NCBI GenBank assembly: GCA_001595785.1
Contig: LSSJ01000026.1
Location: forward strand, 1-64,000
Direction: 5' to 3'
Length of the DNA stretch: 64,000 nt
Source: Euryarchaeota archaeon SM23-78
GTDB taxonomy: Archaea > Nanobdellota > Nanobdellia > Woesearchaeales > SM23-78
The position numbers and the translations under genes were made by a program. Position 1 is the first letter of the stretch. Each line of letters starts with the position of its first letter. The notes beneath the pieces are model-generated. The model was not told the origin of the DNA and searched no databases. It saw only the letters and a list, made by a program, of their open reading frames with translations. Positions 42,485 through 51,380 of this stretch are shown one piece after another.

Positions 42485-45400
42485 TTAAATACATCCGCTT
42501 GTGTCAAACTTACAATCATTACTACAATTCAAGATTCCACCTGCAAATCCTAGGCTTATACATGTTTGTCCGTTTAGATCTGGAAAGTCACACTCCTCTA
42601 ATGGATGATAAATTACTCCATCACCGCAACAAGCTGTGACCACACAAGTACCCCATTGGCAATCAGTGCATGTCTGAATACCAGGGTAACCATAGTTATC
42701 AGTGCAATCTCGAGTTGAACTTTCATTACACAAACAGGGCTCACAAGCTCCGTCTTTGCAGCCGTTTTGACAATAAATATCTTCACATGTAACATAATTA
42801 TTTTCACATAACAACTCTCCAACTGCACAGTCTGCTCCTGAACAAGAGTATATTGAACCTGTTGTAGATGTCCAGCATTGGTCTCCTGCATTAACAACAT
42901 GCTGGCCTACTCTATCCACTCCAGTTACATATCCTTTAACAAACTCGTTTCTTCCATCAGTATCAGTACACAGAGTATCATAGCACCCACTAAAGTCGAA
43001 TGTGCAGTCATTGTTGCAGGCCAGGATTCCTCCTATGTAGCTTCCAAAGTCTGAGCATATGCGCCCATCTAGGTTGTCTCCGTCGCATTGCTCCCCTGGC
43101 TCTACAATTCCATTGCCGCAGCAGTATACCACTGTGAAGTCCATTTTTTTTGACCATTGGGTTTTTTGTCCTATGTTGTTTGTTGCTCTTATCCACCAGC
43201 TGTATTCTTTTCCTGTTTCTAGGGCTTCATTTGTTTTGAGGGTATGTTCTGTGTTAGTGATTTCTGTGTTTCTGTAGATTGCTTGGCTTGGTGTTTCTTG
43301 GTGGCTTACCCATAGTTCATATTTTTCTGTTTCTGGTACTTTTTCCCATTTGAAGGTTGGTGTTGTTGTGTTTATTTCTCCTGTTGGTGATGTTAGCTTT
43401 GGTATTATTTTTGAAAAGTCTTTTATTGTGAAGTCCATTTTTTTTGACCATTGGGTTTTTTGTCCTATGTTGTTTGTTGCTCTTATCCACCAGCTGTATT
43501 CTTTTCCTGTTTCTAGGGCTTCATCAGGATTTGGGTAATATTCTGTGTTAGTGATTTCTGTGTTTCTGTAGATTGCTTGGCTTGGTGTTTCTTTGTAGCT
43601 CACCCATAGATCATATTTCACTGCTTCTGGTACTCTTTCCCATTTATAAACCGGGATTATTATTGTATATATTTCTCCTGATGGTGATGTTAATTTTGGG
43701 ATTATTTTAGAAAAACTCTTTACTGTGAAGTCCATTTTTTTTGACCATTGGGTTTTTTCTCCTTTGTTATTTATTCCCCGCACCCACCAACTATATGTTT
43801 TATCTGGTATAAGGCTTGTTGGACTGCCGGTTTCATCCAGCCATATTGGTGCATACTCTGTGCCAAATACCTCTGTATTTCTAATTATTGCTTGACTTGG
43901 AGTTTCCTGATAGCTTACCCAAATTTCGTATTTTTCTGCTTTTGGTACTGCTTCCCATTTAAAAGTTGGCTTTGCTGTATATGTATCTCCTAATGGTGAA
44001 ATTAAAACAGGTCCTTGAGGTATAGGATCAGTGTCTATTTCATAACTTCCGTGCTCATTGCTTTCTCTGTAAATACCGTTTGAAGGTATGGGAATTGGAT
44101 TACCATTCCAAGTTTTTAACTCTACTTCACCTTCACTGGTGATAAAGAGATAAGGAATATAAAATAAAACTTTAGCGGCTGGTCCTGAAATAGCCGGGTC
44201 ATCATCGTAAATCTCTAGTAAAGTTCTATATGCAGACCGTGATCCAGAATGCTTGGAATAATAAGCATGTTGGATAAAAGGAGGAGTTAATATCTCGGAA
44301 TTGTACCCAGGAGCAATTTCTATCATACAATCTATGCCTAACATATGCATTGGATAAATTCCCTCTCCTTCATAACTCAAAGGATTATAGTTATACATAA
44401 TATACTTATAATTATCAGGATTATTTTGCCAATTAATATCTGAATAAATTCCATTATCTATTCGGCCATCTACTACATATCTTTTTTCTGCTTTAAGACG
44501 ATAAAAATAAGGATCAAGAGTCCCGGACCTACTGCCTAAACCCGAAAGCGCGAGTTCATAATTATTGCTTAAGTCAGAAATACAGATACCTTCTAATGAC
44601 TTTGATTGTTTCAGTTCCCCTATTACGCCTATCAACCAGCCAATATTTTTGTGACTTATTAGAAAATTTTCTTGTATTAAATCCATTGGCTGAGAAATCT
44701 CATCAAGAGCATCTATTCTAATATAATTTTCTGCATCAGTTAAACTTATTGATATATTTATTAATCCATTAATATTTAAATCTTCTTTCACAATAATGCA
44801 TGTGTCTGCTCGGCCTTCGCAATAAGTTGGTGGAGGAGAGGTTCGCATTGGCAAAGACAAAATATCATAAATTCCAGATGAAGGCAATAGTATTTCTACT
44901 CCATCATATAAAAAATATCGATTCAAGGTCAAAAACCAATCTTCTCTATTATGAACAATCAGACCTTCAGGTTTATGGTCTGTAAAAAATAACTTTATTA
45001 TAGAAGGTGGCTCATAAAAAATGAGAGGTATCTTAAAAATAGTTTCTCCTATCTTTGTTGGTTCAAAAATCAAAATATTGTTTAAGTATCTACTATAATC
45101 CCAAGTATCAGTATTTATTTCTAGAGTAATGGTTAATTCTTCCTCAGAATTAGGAGATAATGAAATTGAATTTTTGTTAAATAATACTCTAACATAATCA
45201 TAACTCTTTTCTGTGCCCAAAGTATAAAATTTAAATTTTTTTCCAAAATTTTTAATTTTTATAGTCAAACTTTTATTTACAAATCCCTGGTCAGGCGTAA
45301 TAGAACCAAAAGACAAAGACTCTGGAGATATAAGTGTATCACTATTTATGGCCTTAAAAACATCAACTCTACCCTTGCCCGCACTGTATATTGATTTATT

Positions 45401-46864
45401 AATATCAATAGCATTAAGCATAAAAGCATACTTAATCTCATTAGAATTCCAATCAGGATGTTTTTGAACCATTAATGCAGCAGCTCCAGCAATGTGAGGT
45501 GTTGCCATTGAAGTGCCGCTTGCTAAAATATGTTTGTCATCTAGACATTTATCAAGCATAGGCGGGGCATTTACTCCTTTTGCAGAACAGATACTAACCC
45601 CAGGGGCAACAATATCTGGTTTTAGAATTATCCCATCCTTCCAAGCAACAGGGCCACGTGAACTAAAAACTGCCAGCCCATTATTTTTATCAGATGCGCC
45701 AACTGTTATTACTTTTCTGGCTGTTCCTGGGGAAAGAATAGTTTGTTCTCCAGGGCCTGAATTGCCTGCAGCAACAACCACAACAACACCATTATCAACT
45801 GCATTATCAGCAGCTTGACTCGCAGGGTCATCAGGATCCCCTGCTCCTCCTAAACTCATGCTTATCACATCAACATGATCTGAAAAATCTCCATCTTGAT
45901 TAGGGTCAACAGCCATTTCTATTCCTGCAATAACACCAGCCATAGTTCCAGATCCATCGTTATCTAAAACCTTATATCCATAAAGCTCCGCATCTGGAGC
46001 AACGCCCTTTAGGGCACCGTTGCCAGCAGCAATGCCTGCACAATGGGTTCCGTGACCAGCATCGTCCATTGGGTCATTATCATTATTTATGATATCATAA
46101 CCATCAACAACTTTACAGCCACTGCCCAAACACCCTCCTAAATCAGGATGAGTATAATCGATTCCCGTGTCTATAATAGCAATTGTTATGCCTTTTCCTG
46201 TTAAGCATTCTTTCCCTGTTATTTCACAATTATTTCCATCAACATCTAATAACCAAACATCATCAGCATTAATTAAAGGCACAGAATCCATTAAAGTTGC
46301 TTTAACTTTGTAGTTGGGATGAATGTCTTTAACATAGTCTAATCCTCTGATTTTCGCAAGGTCATTGTCTGAGGCGCTATCTACTGATATACCATTAAAA
46401 GTATTTTCAAATTTTCTTTTTATAATTACTTTTGGGGCTTTTATTTGTATGTCTCTTTCTGCAGAAGAATGAAGATTTGAGAGTTTTTGTTTATGAGATT
46501 CTAATTGAGATGAAAATTCACTAATACCTATTCTGCCGGATTTGAATTCTTGCTTCAGCTGGTGGTTTTTCTTTAATATTGGATCATCTTTAAATTCAAT
46601 AATATAACCTTCATAATCAGCAGTTTCAGAGGTAATTCCAGATCTTTGTTCTTGCTCTCGAAGTTTTGTGTAAGTTAATTGAGAATCTTGTAATATTTCT
46701 TGTGAATCTGTGTAACTTTGCGTTGCTGCTTCACCTGCAAGGTTAGCCGAATCCAAAGCAATTTTCTGAGGCGCACTGCTAATTATCAAAATAATTGCAA
46801 CTATAGCTACAATGGCTACAATTGCTACCATTACAAAGCTATAATCTTTTTTCTCTTCAGCCAA
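42485..46864 (-). CDS. membrane-anchored subtilisin-like (S8) protease with FN3-like repeats
   Basis: 1459 residues. KKDYSFVMVAIVAIVAIVAI anchor (about 5-29), I9-like propeptide (about 85-190), complete S8 domain with IIDTGIDYTHPDL (Asp232), GHGTHCAG (His271), AAGNSGP and GTSMATPHIAG (Ser452). A beta-rich middle of about 450 residues follows, then three fibronectin III-like repeats of about 98 residues (roughly 955-1245), two of them nearly identical in DNA, and a Cys-rich C terminus of CGNG-ExCD modules. Likely a surface endoprotease; substrates unknown. It is convergent with radA. Confidence 0.93.
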   Translation of the reverse strand: MAEEKKDYSFVMVAIVAIVAIVAIILIISSAPQKIALDSANLAGEAATQSYTDSQEILQDSQLTYTKLREQEQRSGITSETADYEGYIIEFKDDPILKKNHQLKQEFKSGRIGISEFSSQLESHKQKLSNLHSSAERDIQIKAPKVIIKRKFENTFNGISVDSASDNDLAKIRGLDYVKDIHPNYKVKATLMDSVPLINADDVWLLDVDGNNCEITGKECLTGKGITIAIIDTGIDYTHPDLGGCLGSGCKVVDGYDIINNDNDPMDDAGHGTHCAGIAAGNGALKGVAPDAELYGYKVLDNDGSGTMAGVIAGIEMAVDPNQDGDFSDHVDVISMSLGGAGDPDDPASQAADNAVDNGVVVVVAAGNSGPGEQTILSPGTARKVITVGASDKNNGLAVFSSRGPVAWKDGIILKPDIVAPGVSICSAKGVNAPPMLDKCLDDKHILASGTSMATPHIAGAAALMVQKHPDWNSNEIKYAFMLNAIDINKSIYSAGKGRVDVFKAINSDTLISPESLSFGSITPDQGFVNKSLTIKIKNFGKKFKFYTLGTEKSYDYVRVLFNKNSISLSPNSEEELTITLEINTDTWDYSRYLNNILIFEPTKIGETIFKIPLIFYEPPSIIKLFFTDHKPEGLIVHNREDWFLTLNRYFLYDGVEILLPSSGIYDILSLPMRTSPPPTYCEGRADTCIIVKEDLNINGLINISISLTDAENYIRIDALDEISQPMDLIQENFLISHKNIGWLIGVIGELKQSKSLEGICISDLSNNYELALSGLGSRSGTLDPYFYRLKAEKRYVVDGRIDNGIYSDINWQNNPDNYKYIMYNYNPLSYEGEGIYPMHMLGIDCMIEIAPGYNSEILTPPFIQHAYYSKHSGSRSAYRTLLEIYDDDPAISGPAAKVLFYIPYLFITSEGEVELKTWNGNPIPIPSNGIYRESNEHGSYEIDTDPIPQGPVLISPLGDTYTAKPTFKWEAVPKAEKYEIWVSYQETPSQAIIRNTEVFGTEYAPIWLDETGSPTSLIPDKTYSWWVRGINNKGEKTQWSKKMDFTVKSFSKIIPKLTSPSGEIYTIIIPVYKWERVPEAVKYDLWVSYKETPSQAIYRNTEITNTEYYPNPDEALETGKEYSWWIRATNNIGQKTQWSKKMDFTIKDFSKIIPKLTSPTGEINTTTPTFKWEKVPETEKYELWVSHQETPSQAIYRNTEITNTEHTLKTNEALETGKEYSWWIRATNNIGQKTQWSKKMDFTVVYCCGNGIVEPGEQCDGDNLDGRICSDFGSYIGGILACNNDCTFDFSGCYDTLCTDTDGRNEFVKGYVTGVDRVGQHVVNAGDQCWTSTTGSIYSCSGADCAVGELLCENNYVTCEDIYCQNGCKDGACEPCLCNESSTRDCTDNYGYPGIQTCTDCQWGTCVVTACCGDGVIYHPLEECDFPDLNGQTCISLGFAGGILNCSNDCKFDTSGCI

Positions 46865-46994
46865 TTTTTCACTTCATTTTAAGGATATATTCAATTTTTT
46901 GATTTACACATATAAAAATGTTTTTTTTTCATTAACTTTATAAATAACTACTCACTTTTCTAGTCTTAAATATACATTTTGGAGGGTTTGTTAA

Positions 46995-47447
46995 ATGTTT
47001 GGACAAAGAAGAAGATTTGCCCCTGTTAGAGAGGGCGATGAGTTGGATGTAAAGATAGAGGCTGTAGGTGAAAAAGGCGATGGCATAGCAAAGAAGCAAG
47101 GCTTTGTTTTGTTCGTGCCTGACACCAAGGAAGGCGATGAAGTAAGAGTGAAAGTGACACGTGTTCTTAGGAACGCAGGCTTTGCAGAGGTTATTGGCGG
47201 TGCAAAGGGTACTCCGGAAAGGTCTGAAAAAGAAGAAGAGCCAGAGGAGGAAACAGAAGAAGTAGCAGAGCTTGAAGAAGCAGCAGAAGAGATGGATTCT
47301 GAAGACTTTGGAGAGGAGGAGCCTGAGGAAGAGCCAGAAGAGGAACCTGAAGAGGAACCCGAGGAAGAGCCTGAAGCAGAGGAAGTTGCAGAGAAAGTAG
47401 AAGAACCTAAGGAAAAGCCTAAAAAAAGAGGAGCTAAGAAGAAATAA
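46995..47447 (+). CDS. TRAM-domain RNA-binding protein with acidic tail
   Basis: 150 residues: TRAM OB-fold (about 10-68, VREGDELDVKIEAVGEKGDG, GFVLFVPDTKEGDEV, FAEVIG) followed by a very acidic Glu/Pro tail with EEPEEEP repeats and a basic end. Stand-alone TRAM proteins of archaea act as RNA chaperones. GGAGGG precedes the ATG, and a TTTATAAATAA TATA lies near 46937. Confidence 0.9.
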   Translation: MFGQRRRFAPVREGDELDVKIEAVGEKGDGIAKKQGFVLFVPDTKEGDEVRVKVTRVLRNAGFAEVIGGAKGTPERSEKEEEPEEETEEVAELEEAAEEMDSEDFGEEEPEEEPEEEPEEEPEEEPEAEEVAEKVEEPKEKPKKRGAKKK

Positions 47448-47498
47448 GTTAAGCTAATAAAAAGTTTTTAATATTATTCTTTTTTTCTCTTTATTCTT

Positions 47499-48041
47499 AT
47501 GAGGTTATTCATAGCAATAGACTTGCCTGAGGGAGTAAAGCAGATAATTGAAGACATAAAGGCTTGTGTTAAGGATATAAAAGGGGTTAAGCCTGTTAGG
47601 AAAGAGAATCTTCATTTAACTATGAAGTTTTTAGGAGAAGTAGATGATAATAAGGTAAAAGTAATCATCACAGCCTTGAGCCAAATAAAGTTTAACCCCT
47701 TTAAGCTATCAATTAATAAGATAGGGTTCTTCCCAAATGAGAAGAGAATAAGGGTTTTATGGGTTGATGCAGGCCCAATTGAGCCTTTGAAAGAGTTAAA
47801 GCAGGAGATTGACCAAGTATTGCCTGATTATAAGGATGATCATCCCTTTAGCAGTCATCTGACCTTTGCAAGAATAAAATATATTGCTTCTGAGGATGAT
47901 AAGAAGAAAATAATGGAATTAATTACTAATAAGCAGGTTGAGAAGAAAGAGTTCTTGGTTGATAAGTTTAAGTTGTATAAAAGTACTTTGATGCCTGAGG
48001 GGCCGATATATGAATTTGTGAAAGTTTTTCCTAATGCATAA
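47499..48041 (+). CDS. thpR: RNA 2',3'-cyclic phosphodiesterase (LigT/ThpR family)
   Basis: 180 residues with the two HxT motifs of 2H phosphoesterases: NLHLTMKFLG (His39, Thr41) and SSHLTFARI (His120, Thr122), plus the start MRLFIAIDLP typical of ThpR. It hydrolyses 2',3'-cyclic phosphate ends of RNA and may ligate tRNA halves in vitro. Same strand as the TRAM gene, 51 bases away. Confidence 0.92.
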   Translation: MRLFIAIDLPEGVKQIIEDIKACVKDIKGVKPVRKENLHLTMKFLGEVDDNKVKVIITALSQIKFNPFKLSINKIGFFPNEKRIRVLWVDAGPIEPLKELKQEIDQVLPDYKDDHPFSSHLTFARIKYIASEDDKKKIMELITNKQVEKKEFLVDKFKLYKSTLMPEGPIYEFVKVFPNA

Positions 48042-48048
48042 CCTTCAA

Positions 48049-48098
48049 CAAAAATTAAAAACAATTTTTGAGAATGTTTTGTAAAAACACAAAACATT
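48049..48098. repeat. two perfect hairpins upstream of the uS2 gene
   Basis: CAAAAATT/AATTTTTG (48049-48070) and AATGTTTTG/CAAAACATT (48073-48098). The second reaches into the TATA box (CATTTATAAAC, 48095-48105) of the uS2 transcript, so cruciform or RNA folding there could affect initiation or termination of the upstream gene. Confidence 0.5.
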
Positions 48099-48105
48099 TA
48101 TAAAC

Positions 48106-48243
48106 CCCCTACTCATTCTTTCCTCTAAAGCCCTGCTAAGAGCAAGGCCTTGTTTTAAGGGGCTCTTTGCAAAACTGCTTTTGGGCGATAAATAAGAGCA
48201 GTAATGGATTTCTCTGTTACTGTTTGATTAAGGAGGTTTTAAT
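48106..48243 (+). promoter_or_regulatory. structured leader of the uS2 gene
   Basis: Between the TATA box at 48095 and the ATG at 48244 are about 110-120 transcribed bases with an AGAGC/GCTCT pairing near 48137-48170, a CAGTAA/TTACTG hairpin (48199-48222) and the ribosome site AAGGAGG (48229-48235). A leader of this length in a genome of mostly leaderless genes suggests autoregulation by the ribosomal protein; unproven. Confidence 0.4.
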
Positions 48244-48843
48244 ATGGTTGAAGCAGAACAATTGCTCATACCCAACGACGAGTATCTGAAGTCAGGAATA
48301 CATATTGGTACGAAATTTAAAACAAAGTATATGGAGAATTTTATCTATAAAACCAGACCTGATGGTCTTAGTGTGCTTAATGTGCAGCAGATAGATGCAA
48401 GGATTAAAGTGCTTATTAGCTTTCTCTCCAAATTTGCTCCTGAGGAAATAATGGTGGTTGCTAGGAGAGAGAATGGCTGGAAACCAGTACAGCTGTTTGG
48501 AGAGCTAACAGGAGCAAAAACATACATCGGAAGGTATCCTCCCGGAATACTTACCAATACTCAGCTGAAAAAGTTTACAGAGGCAAAAGTAATCCTTGTA
48601 ACAGATCCTTGGCCTGACAGGAATGCTGTTGAGGATGCTATGAGAATGGGCATACCAGTGATTGCTTTTTGTGATACTAATAACCAGGCTAACAGCATAG
48701 ACTTAGTAGTGCCTTGCAATAATAAGGGAAAGAAGAGTCTTGGCTTAATCTTCTGGTTATTAACCAAGGGCTACATGGAAAACAGAGGAATGATTACCAA
48801 GGGAGGATTTACATATAGCCTTGATGATTTTTCTGAAGAATGA
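48244..48843 (+). CDS. rpsB: 30S ribosomal protein uS2
   Basis: 199 residues, archaeal S2 without the bacterial coiled coil: IHIGTKFKTKYMENFIYKTRPDGLSVLNV at the start, then IGRYPPGILTN and PVIAFCDTNNQANSIDLVVPCNNKG, all conserved in the family. It sits at the 30S head-body junction. A strong AAGGAGG precedes the ATG. The eight-hairpin array starts 14 bases after its stop. Confidence 0.97.
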   Translation: MVEAEQLLIPNDEYLKSGIHIGTKFKTKYMENFIYKTRPDGLSVLNVQQIDARIKVLISFLSKFAPEEIMVVARRENGWKPVQLFGELTGAKTYIGRYPPGILTNTQLKKFTEAKVILVTDPWPDRNAVEDAMRMGIPVIAFCDTNNQANSIDLVVPCNNKGKKSLGLIFWLLTKGYMENRGMITKGGFTYSLDDFSEE

Positions 48844-48856
48844 ATTTTTTTATTTT

Positions 48857-49036
48857 CTTAATCTTTGATTAAGTGCTCAAAAGTTTACTTTTGGCATACA
48901 AAAATCTTTGATTTTTGAATACAGAAAACCCGTAAGGTTTTCTGTAACTCAAAGGCTTTGCCTTTGTTGTGCTCAAAGGTTTATCTTTGGCACCCAAAGA
49001 CCCTGTCTTTGATGATTCAAAAATTTTTAATTTTTG
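48857..49036. repeat. array of eight perfect hairpins between convergent genes
   Basis: Hairpins, all with fully paired stems and 3-6 base loops: 48857-48873, 48878-48893, 48899-48917, 48922-48944, 48950-48966, 48974-48989, 48995-49011 and 49018-49036. Stem sequences differ (CAAAAG, CAAAAATC, CAGAAAACC, CAAAGGC, CAAAG, CAAAGAC, CAAAAATT), but seven of eight begin CAAA or CAGA and end TTTG or TCTG. Linkers are 4-7 bases. The last hairpin abuts the radB stop codon. It could end transcription in both directions. Confidence 0.75.
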
Positions 49037-49708
49037 TTATTTCACTTCTTTAATCCCCTCGTCAACAATTCTAAACATTACTTTTTTTCCTTCTTCTATG
49101 CTTCTATGCTTTCTAATAACTGCTATCCTATTAGCACCGCTCTTTTCCAGCTCTACCAAGGTTTTGCTGATGTTGGTGATTATTCTTCCCCCTACAATCC
49201 TTACTCCTTCTTTTTTCTCAATATCAGCATACACCTGGGCTGTCATGATTACTGGTATGTCTTTTTTTCTTGCAATCTCAAGCAAGGTTCTTACCTGTGA
49301 TGCTAGTGAATTGTTCAAGCCATAATTATCTTCTTCTCCTAGCTCTGCCCTGTAAAGCATGGTTATAGAGTTAACAAAGATTATGCCAATATCCTTTTTG
49401 ATAAGGCTCTTTAGTTTTTCAATAGCAACTTTCTGCTCTTTAAAATTGGTTGGTTTTAAGAAAATGATTTTTTCAAGAACCTTTTTATAATCAGAGCACA
49501 TCTGCCTAAACCTAGTGATAGAAAAGCTTGCTTCTGTATCAACATAGATTACTTTCTGGCCTTTAACACTATTAGCAATGCATAAAAGGCAAAGATTAGT
49601 TTTTCCACTCCCAGCAGGTCCATAGATAGTGGTAATAATGCCTTTATCATACCCTCCTTCTAAGAGCCAGTCCATCACAGCTGTGCCCGTGCTAAGTTTG
49701 GTTTCCAT
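49037..49708 (-). CDS. radB: DNA repair protein RadB
   Basis: 223 residues, a RecA-core protein without N-terminal helix-hairpin-helix: Walker A GPAGSGKT (30-37), KVIYVDTEASF, Walker B IIFVNSITML and GGRIITNISKTLVELEK. RadB is the archaeal RadA paralogue that aids recombination and Holliday-junction work. It is followed in the same direction by two uncharacterised genes upstream of it on the chromosome (49742 and 50159). Confidence 0.93.
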   Translation of the reverse strand: METKLSTGTAVMDWLLEGGYDKGIITTIYGPAGSGKTNLCLLCIANSVKGQKVIYVDTEASFSITRFRQMCSDYKKVLEKIIFLKPTNFKEQKVAIEKLKSLIKKDIGIIFVNSITMLYRAELGEEDNYGLNNSLASQVRTLLEIARKKDIPVIMTAQVYADIEKKEGVRIVGGRIITNISKTLVELEKSGANRIAVIRKHRSIEEGKKVMFRIVDEGIKEVK

Positions 49709-49741
49709 GATAAACCAGAATTGGGTGGGGGTATATATTAT

Positions 49742-50152
49742 TTATTCTTTTGAAGCCCCCATACATGTATCATACATGGTTCTTAAGCCTTGTTTTAATG
49801 AGATTGGGTCTGCTATCTTTGCATGCACATAAGGCTTTATAATCCATTTCTCTGCTAGCTTGGGGTTAAGAAAGATAAATGTAAGGTTTTTCTTTGTTTT
49901 GAACAAGTCCCAGTTATCAACAAGTACTTTAAAGTTATGCTCATTAGCTATGCATACAAAAGTTGCTGTCTCCTCACTTTTTAAAGCCTTTATCCTGTCT
50001 AACTCCAGGTTTTCATTGCAGTAATAAATACCTTTCAAGCCTTCCTTGTACTCGCATAATATCTTGTCTTTATCTTCTTTATAACTAATCAAGTCTTTTT
50101 TTACAAGGTCTTTTTGCTTTATATGATGAACAGTCCACTCTATTAAGTCCAT
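49742..50152 (-). CDS. conserved hypothetical protein beside radB
   Basis: 136 residues, soluble, mixed alpha/beta: EYKEGLKGIYYCNENLE, TFVCIANEHNFKVLVDNWD, LTFIFLNPKLAEKWIIKP. Looks like a small Rossmann-like or nuclease-like fold, but no catalytic motif is obvious. Ends 33 bases before the radB start on the same strand and six bases after the membrane protein gene, so probably cotranscribed. Confidence 0.65.
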   Translation of the reverse strand: MDLIEWTVHHIKQKDLVKKDLISYKEDKDKILCEYKEGLKGIYYCNENLELDRIKALKSEETATFVCIANEHNFKVLVDNWDLFKTKKNLTFIFLNPKLAEKWIIKPYVHAKIADPISLKQGLRTMYDTCMGASKE

Positions 50153-50158
50153 GTCTGC

Positions 50159-50644
50159 TTACCTCTTTGAGTAAAGAAAGATTATGTAAGGTATTACAAA
50201 GCACACAAGATAAATCATGCCTATAACTGCTGGATTATGAAAGTTGCTTAAGCCTAGTTGCAGGTTGAACAAGTTAACTCTGTTAACAACTATTAAAAAG
50301 TTTAGAAGAGCTATTACTGGTATAAGAATGGTGATGGATAAGTGATGATGATGTTCAAGCCAGTGCATATCCTTTATTATTATGACGATTAAGATTCCTA
50401 AGAGGAATCCAAAAACAGCTGTAAGTATATAGCTCCAGGCATTGTTATTAATAATTAGTATGGGCACCAATAGGAGGGAGAGGAGAATGGTTCCTAATAT
50501 GCCAATTGCTAAGGTGAACCAGAAAAGACTGTTCTCCACTCTTATAAGGTCGGGGTGCTTGTTCTTCTCTGCTTTTTTCATAATCTTCTCTGCTCTGTCT
50601 ATTTCTTCCTTGCTCCAACCCTTTGCATGTAGCTTTTTTCTCAT
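50159..50644 (-). CDS. four-helix membrane protein of unknown function
   Basis: 161 residues: soluble start with KGWSKEEIDRAEKIMKKAEK, then four membrane spans (about 42-64, 68-92, 102-120, 135-158) and a polyhistidine loop DMHWLEHHHHLS (about 92-103) that could bind metal. First gene of the radB transcript by position. Confidence 0.65.
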   Translation of the reverse strand: MRKKLHAKGWSKEEIDRAEKIMKKAEKNKHPDLIRVENSLFWFTLAIGILGTILLSLLLVPILIINNNAWSYILTAVFGFLLGILIVIIIKDMHWLEHHHHLSITILIPVIALLNFLIVVNRVNLFNLQLGLSNFHNPAVIGMIYLVCFVIPYIIFLYSKR

Positions 50645-50710
50645 AGCACATAAACTTACTTTTGAAGGTATTTAAATATTGCTATTTGTTGTATCAAAAG
50701 ATTTATACAA

Positions 50711-50756
50711 CAGAAGCAAAGCTTCTGAGCATAAATGTTTTTAACAAAACATTTAT
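50711..50756. repeat. two perfect hairpins
   Basis: CAGAAGC/GCTTCTG with AAA loop (50711-50727) and an 11-bp ATAAATGTTTT/AAAACATTTAT (50731-50756) overlapping the TATA box of the small gene at 50784. Same style as the arrays at 48049, 48857 and 40866. Confidence 0.55.
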
Positions 50757-50783
50757 ATAAAGAAAAATAAGAATTTAATATTA

Positions 50784-50888
50784 ATGAAAAAAAAGAAAAC
50801 CAAACCCCATCATCATCCTGAACTAATCATTCTAGTAGCATTAATTAGCCTTTTCTGTATAATAATAATGTTTTTAAGACTTGGATAA
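50784..50888 (+). CDS. 34-residue single-span membrane peptide
   Basis: Basic, His-containing start (MKKKKTKPHHHPE) and one hydrophobic span (about 14-30). A TTTATATAAAG TATA box lies about 27 bases upstream, giving a leaderless start. It overlaps the 3' end of the convergent gene by 44 bases. Expression is likely from the promoter spacing but not proven. Confidence 0.5.
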   Translation: MKKKKTKPHHHPELIILVALISLFCIIIMFLRLG

Positions 50889-51240
50889 GCTTTTTTATTT
50901 CTTGCTTCTTGATTGTCTGATTTATTATCTTTTCTATTTCACTAATTTTTTCCTTAGATCCTAGTATAGTAACAGAAAGATGAGGTTCTTGATCGCCTAG
51001 ATAAGGTGTATAAGCATTCAAACAATATTCAACCCATCCACCTCCTTTAATACGCCAAATCTTGTCATGAAAATAATCATCTCCATTATTTCCAGGTATA
51101 CATTCAAAATCTATGGGAAGCACCTTATCTTGTTCTAATTTCTTCTCTGAAAATAAGGATTCCATAATTTTATAGAATCCGCTTTTTGAAAAAGGACCTT
51201 TAGATACTATTTCTCCATTGTATAATTCTTTTAGTTGCAT
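50845..51240 (-). CDS. conserved hypothetical protein, 131 residues
   Basis: Soluble protein with a beta-rich centre (DDYFHDKIWRIKGGGWVEYCLN, then PHLSVTILGSKEKISEIEKII), which might be a small ferredoxin-like or polyketide-cyclase-like fold. No signal peptide. No family recognised. Starts at the only plausible ATG, 51240. Confidence 0.55.
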   Translation of the reverse strand: MQLKELYNGEIVSKGPFSKSGFYKIMESLFSEKKLEQDKVLPIDFECIPGNNGDDYFHDKIWRIKGGGWVEYCLNAYTPYLGDQEPHLSVTILGSKEKISEIEKIINQTIKKQEIKKLIQVLKTLLLYRKG

Positions 51241-51380
51241 TTCAAAATGGTAAATAGGTTTTATTCAAATACTTTTTGTTTTTAAGAAATAGTTTTTACT
51301 TCGTGCTTTTTTGCGCGTACAGTTATTTTAACTTTAAAATTTTAAACAATAAATCTTGAGTTCTCAAAAGCGAGACAGGC

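Noticed and set aside
48857-49036. CRISPR array
   Set aside because: The units differ in stem sequence and lack constant repeats with 30-40 base spacers, and no cas gene is present.
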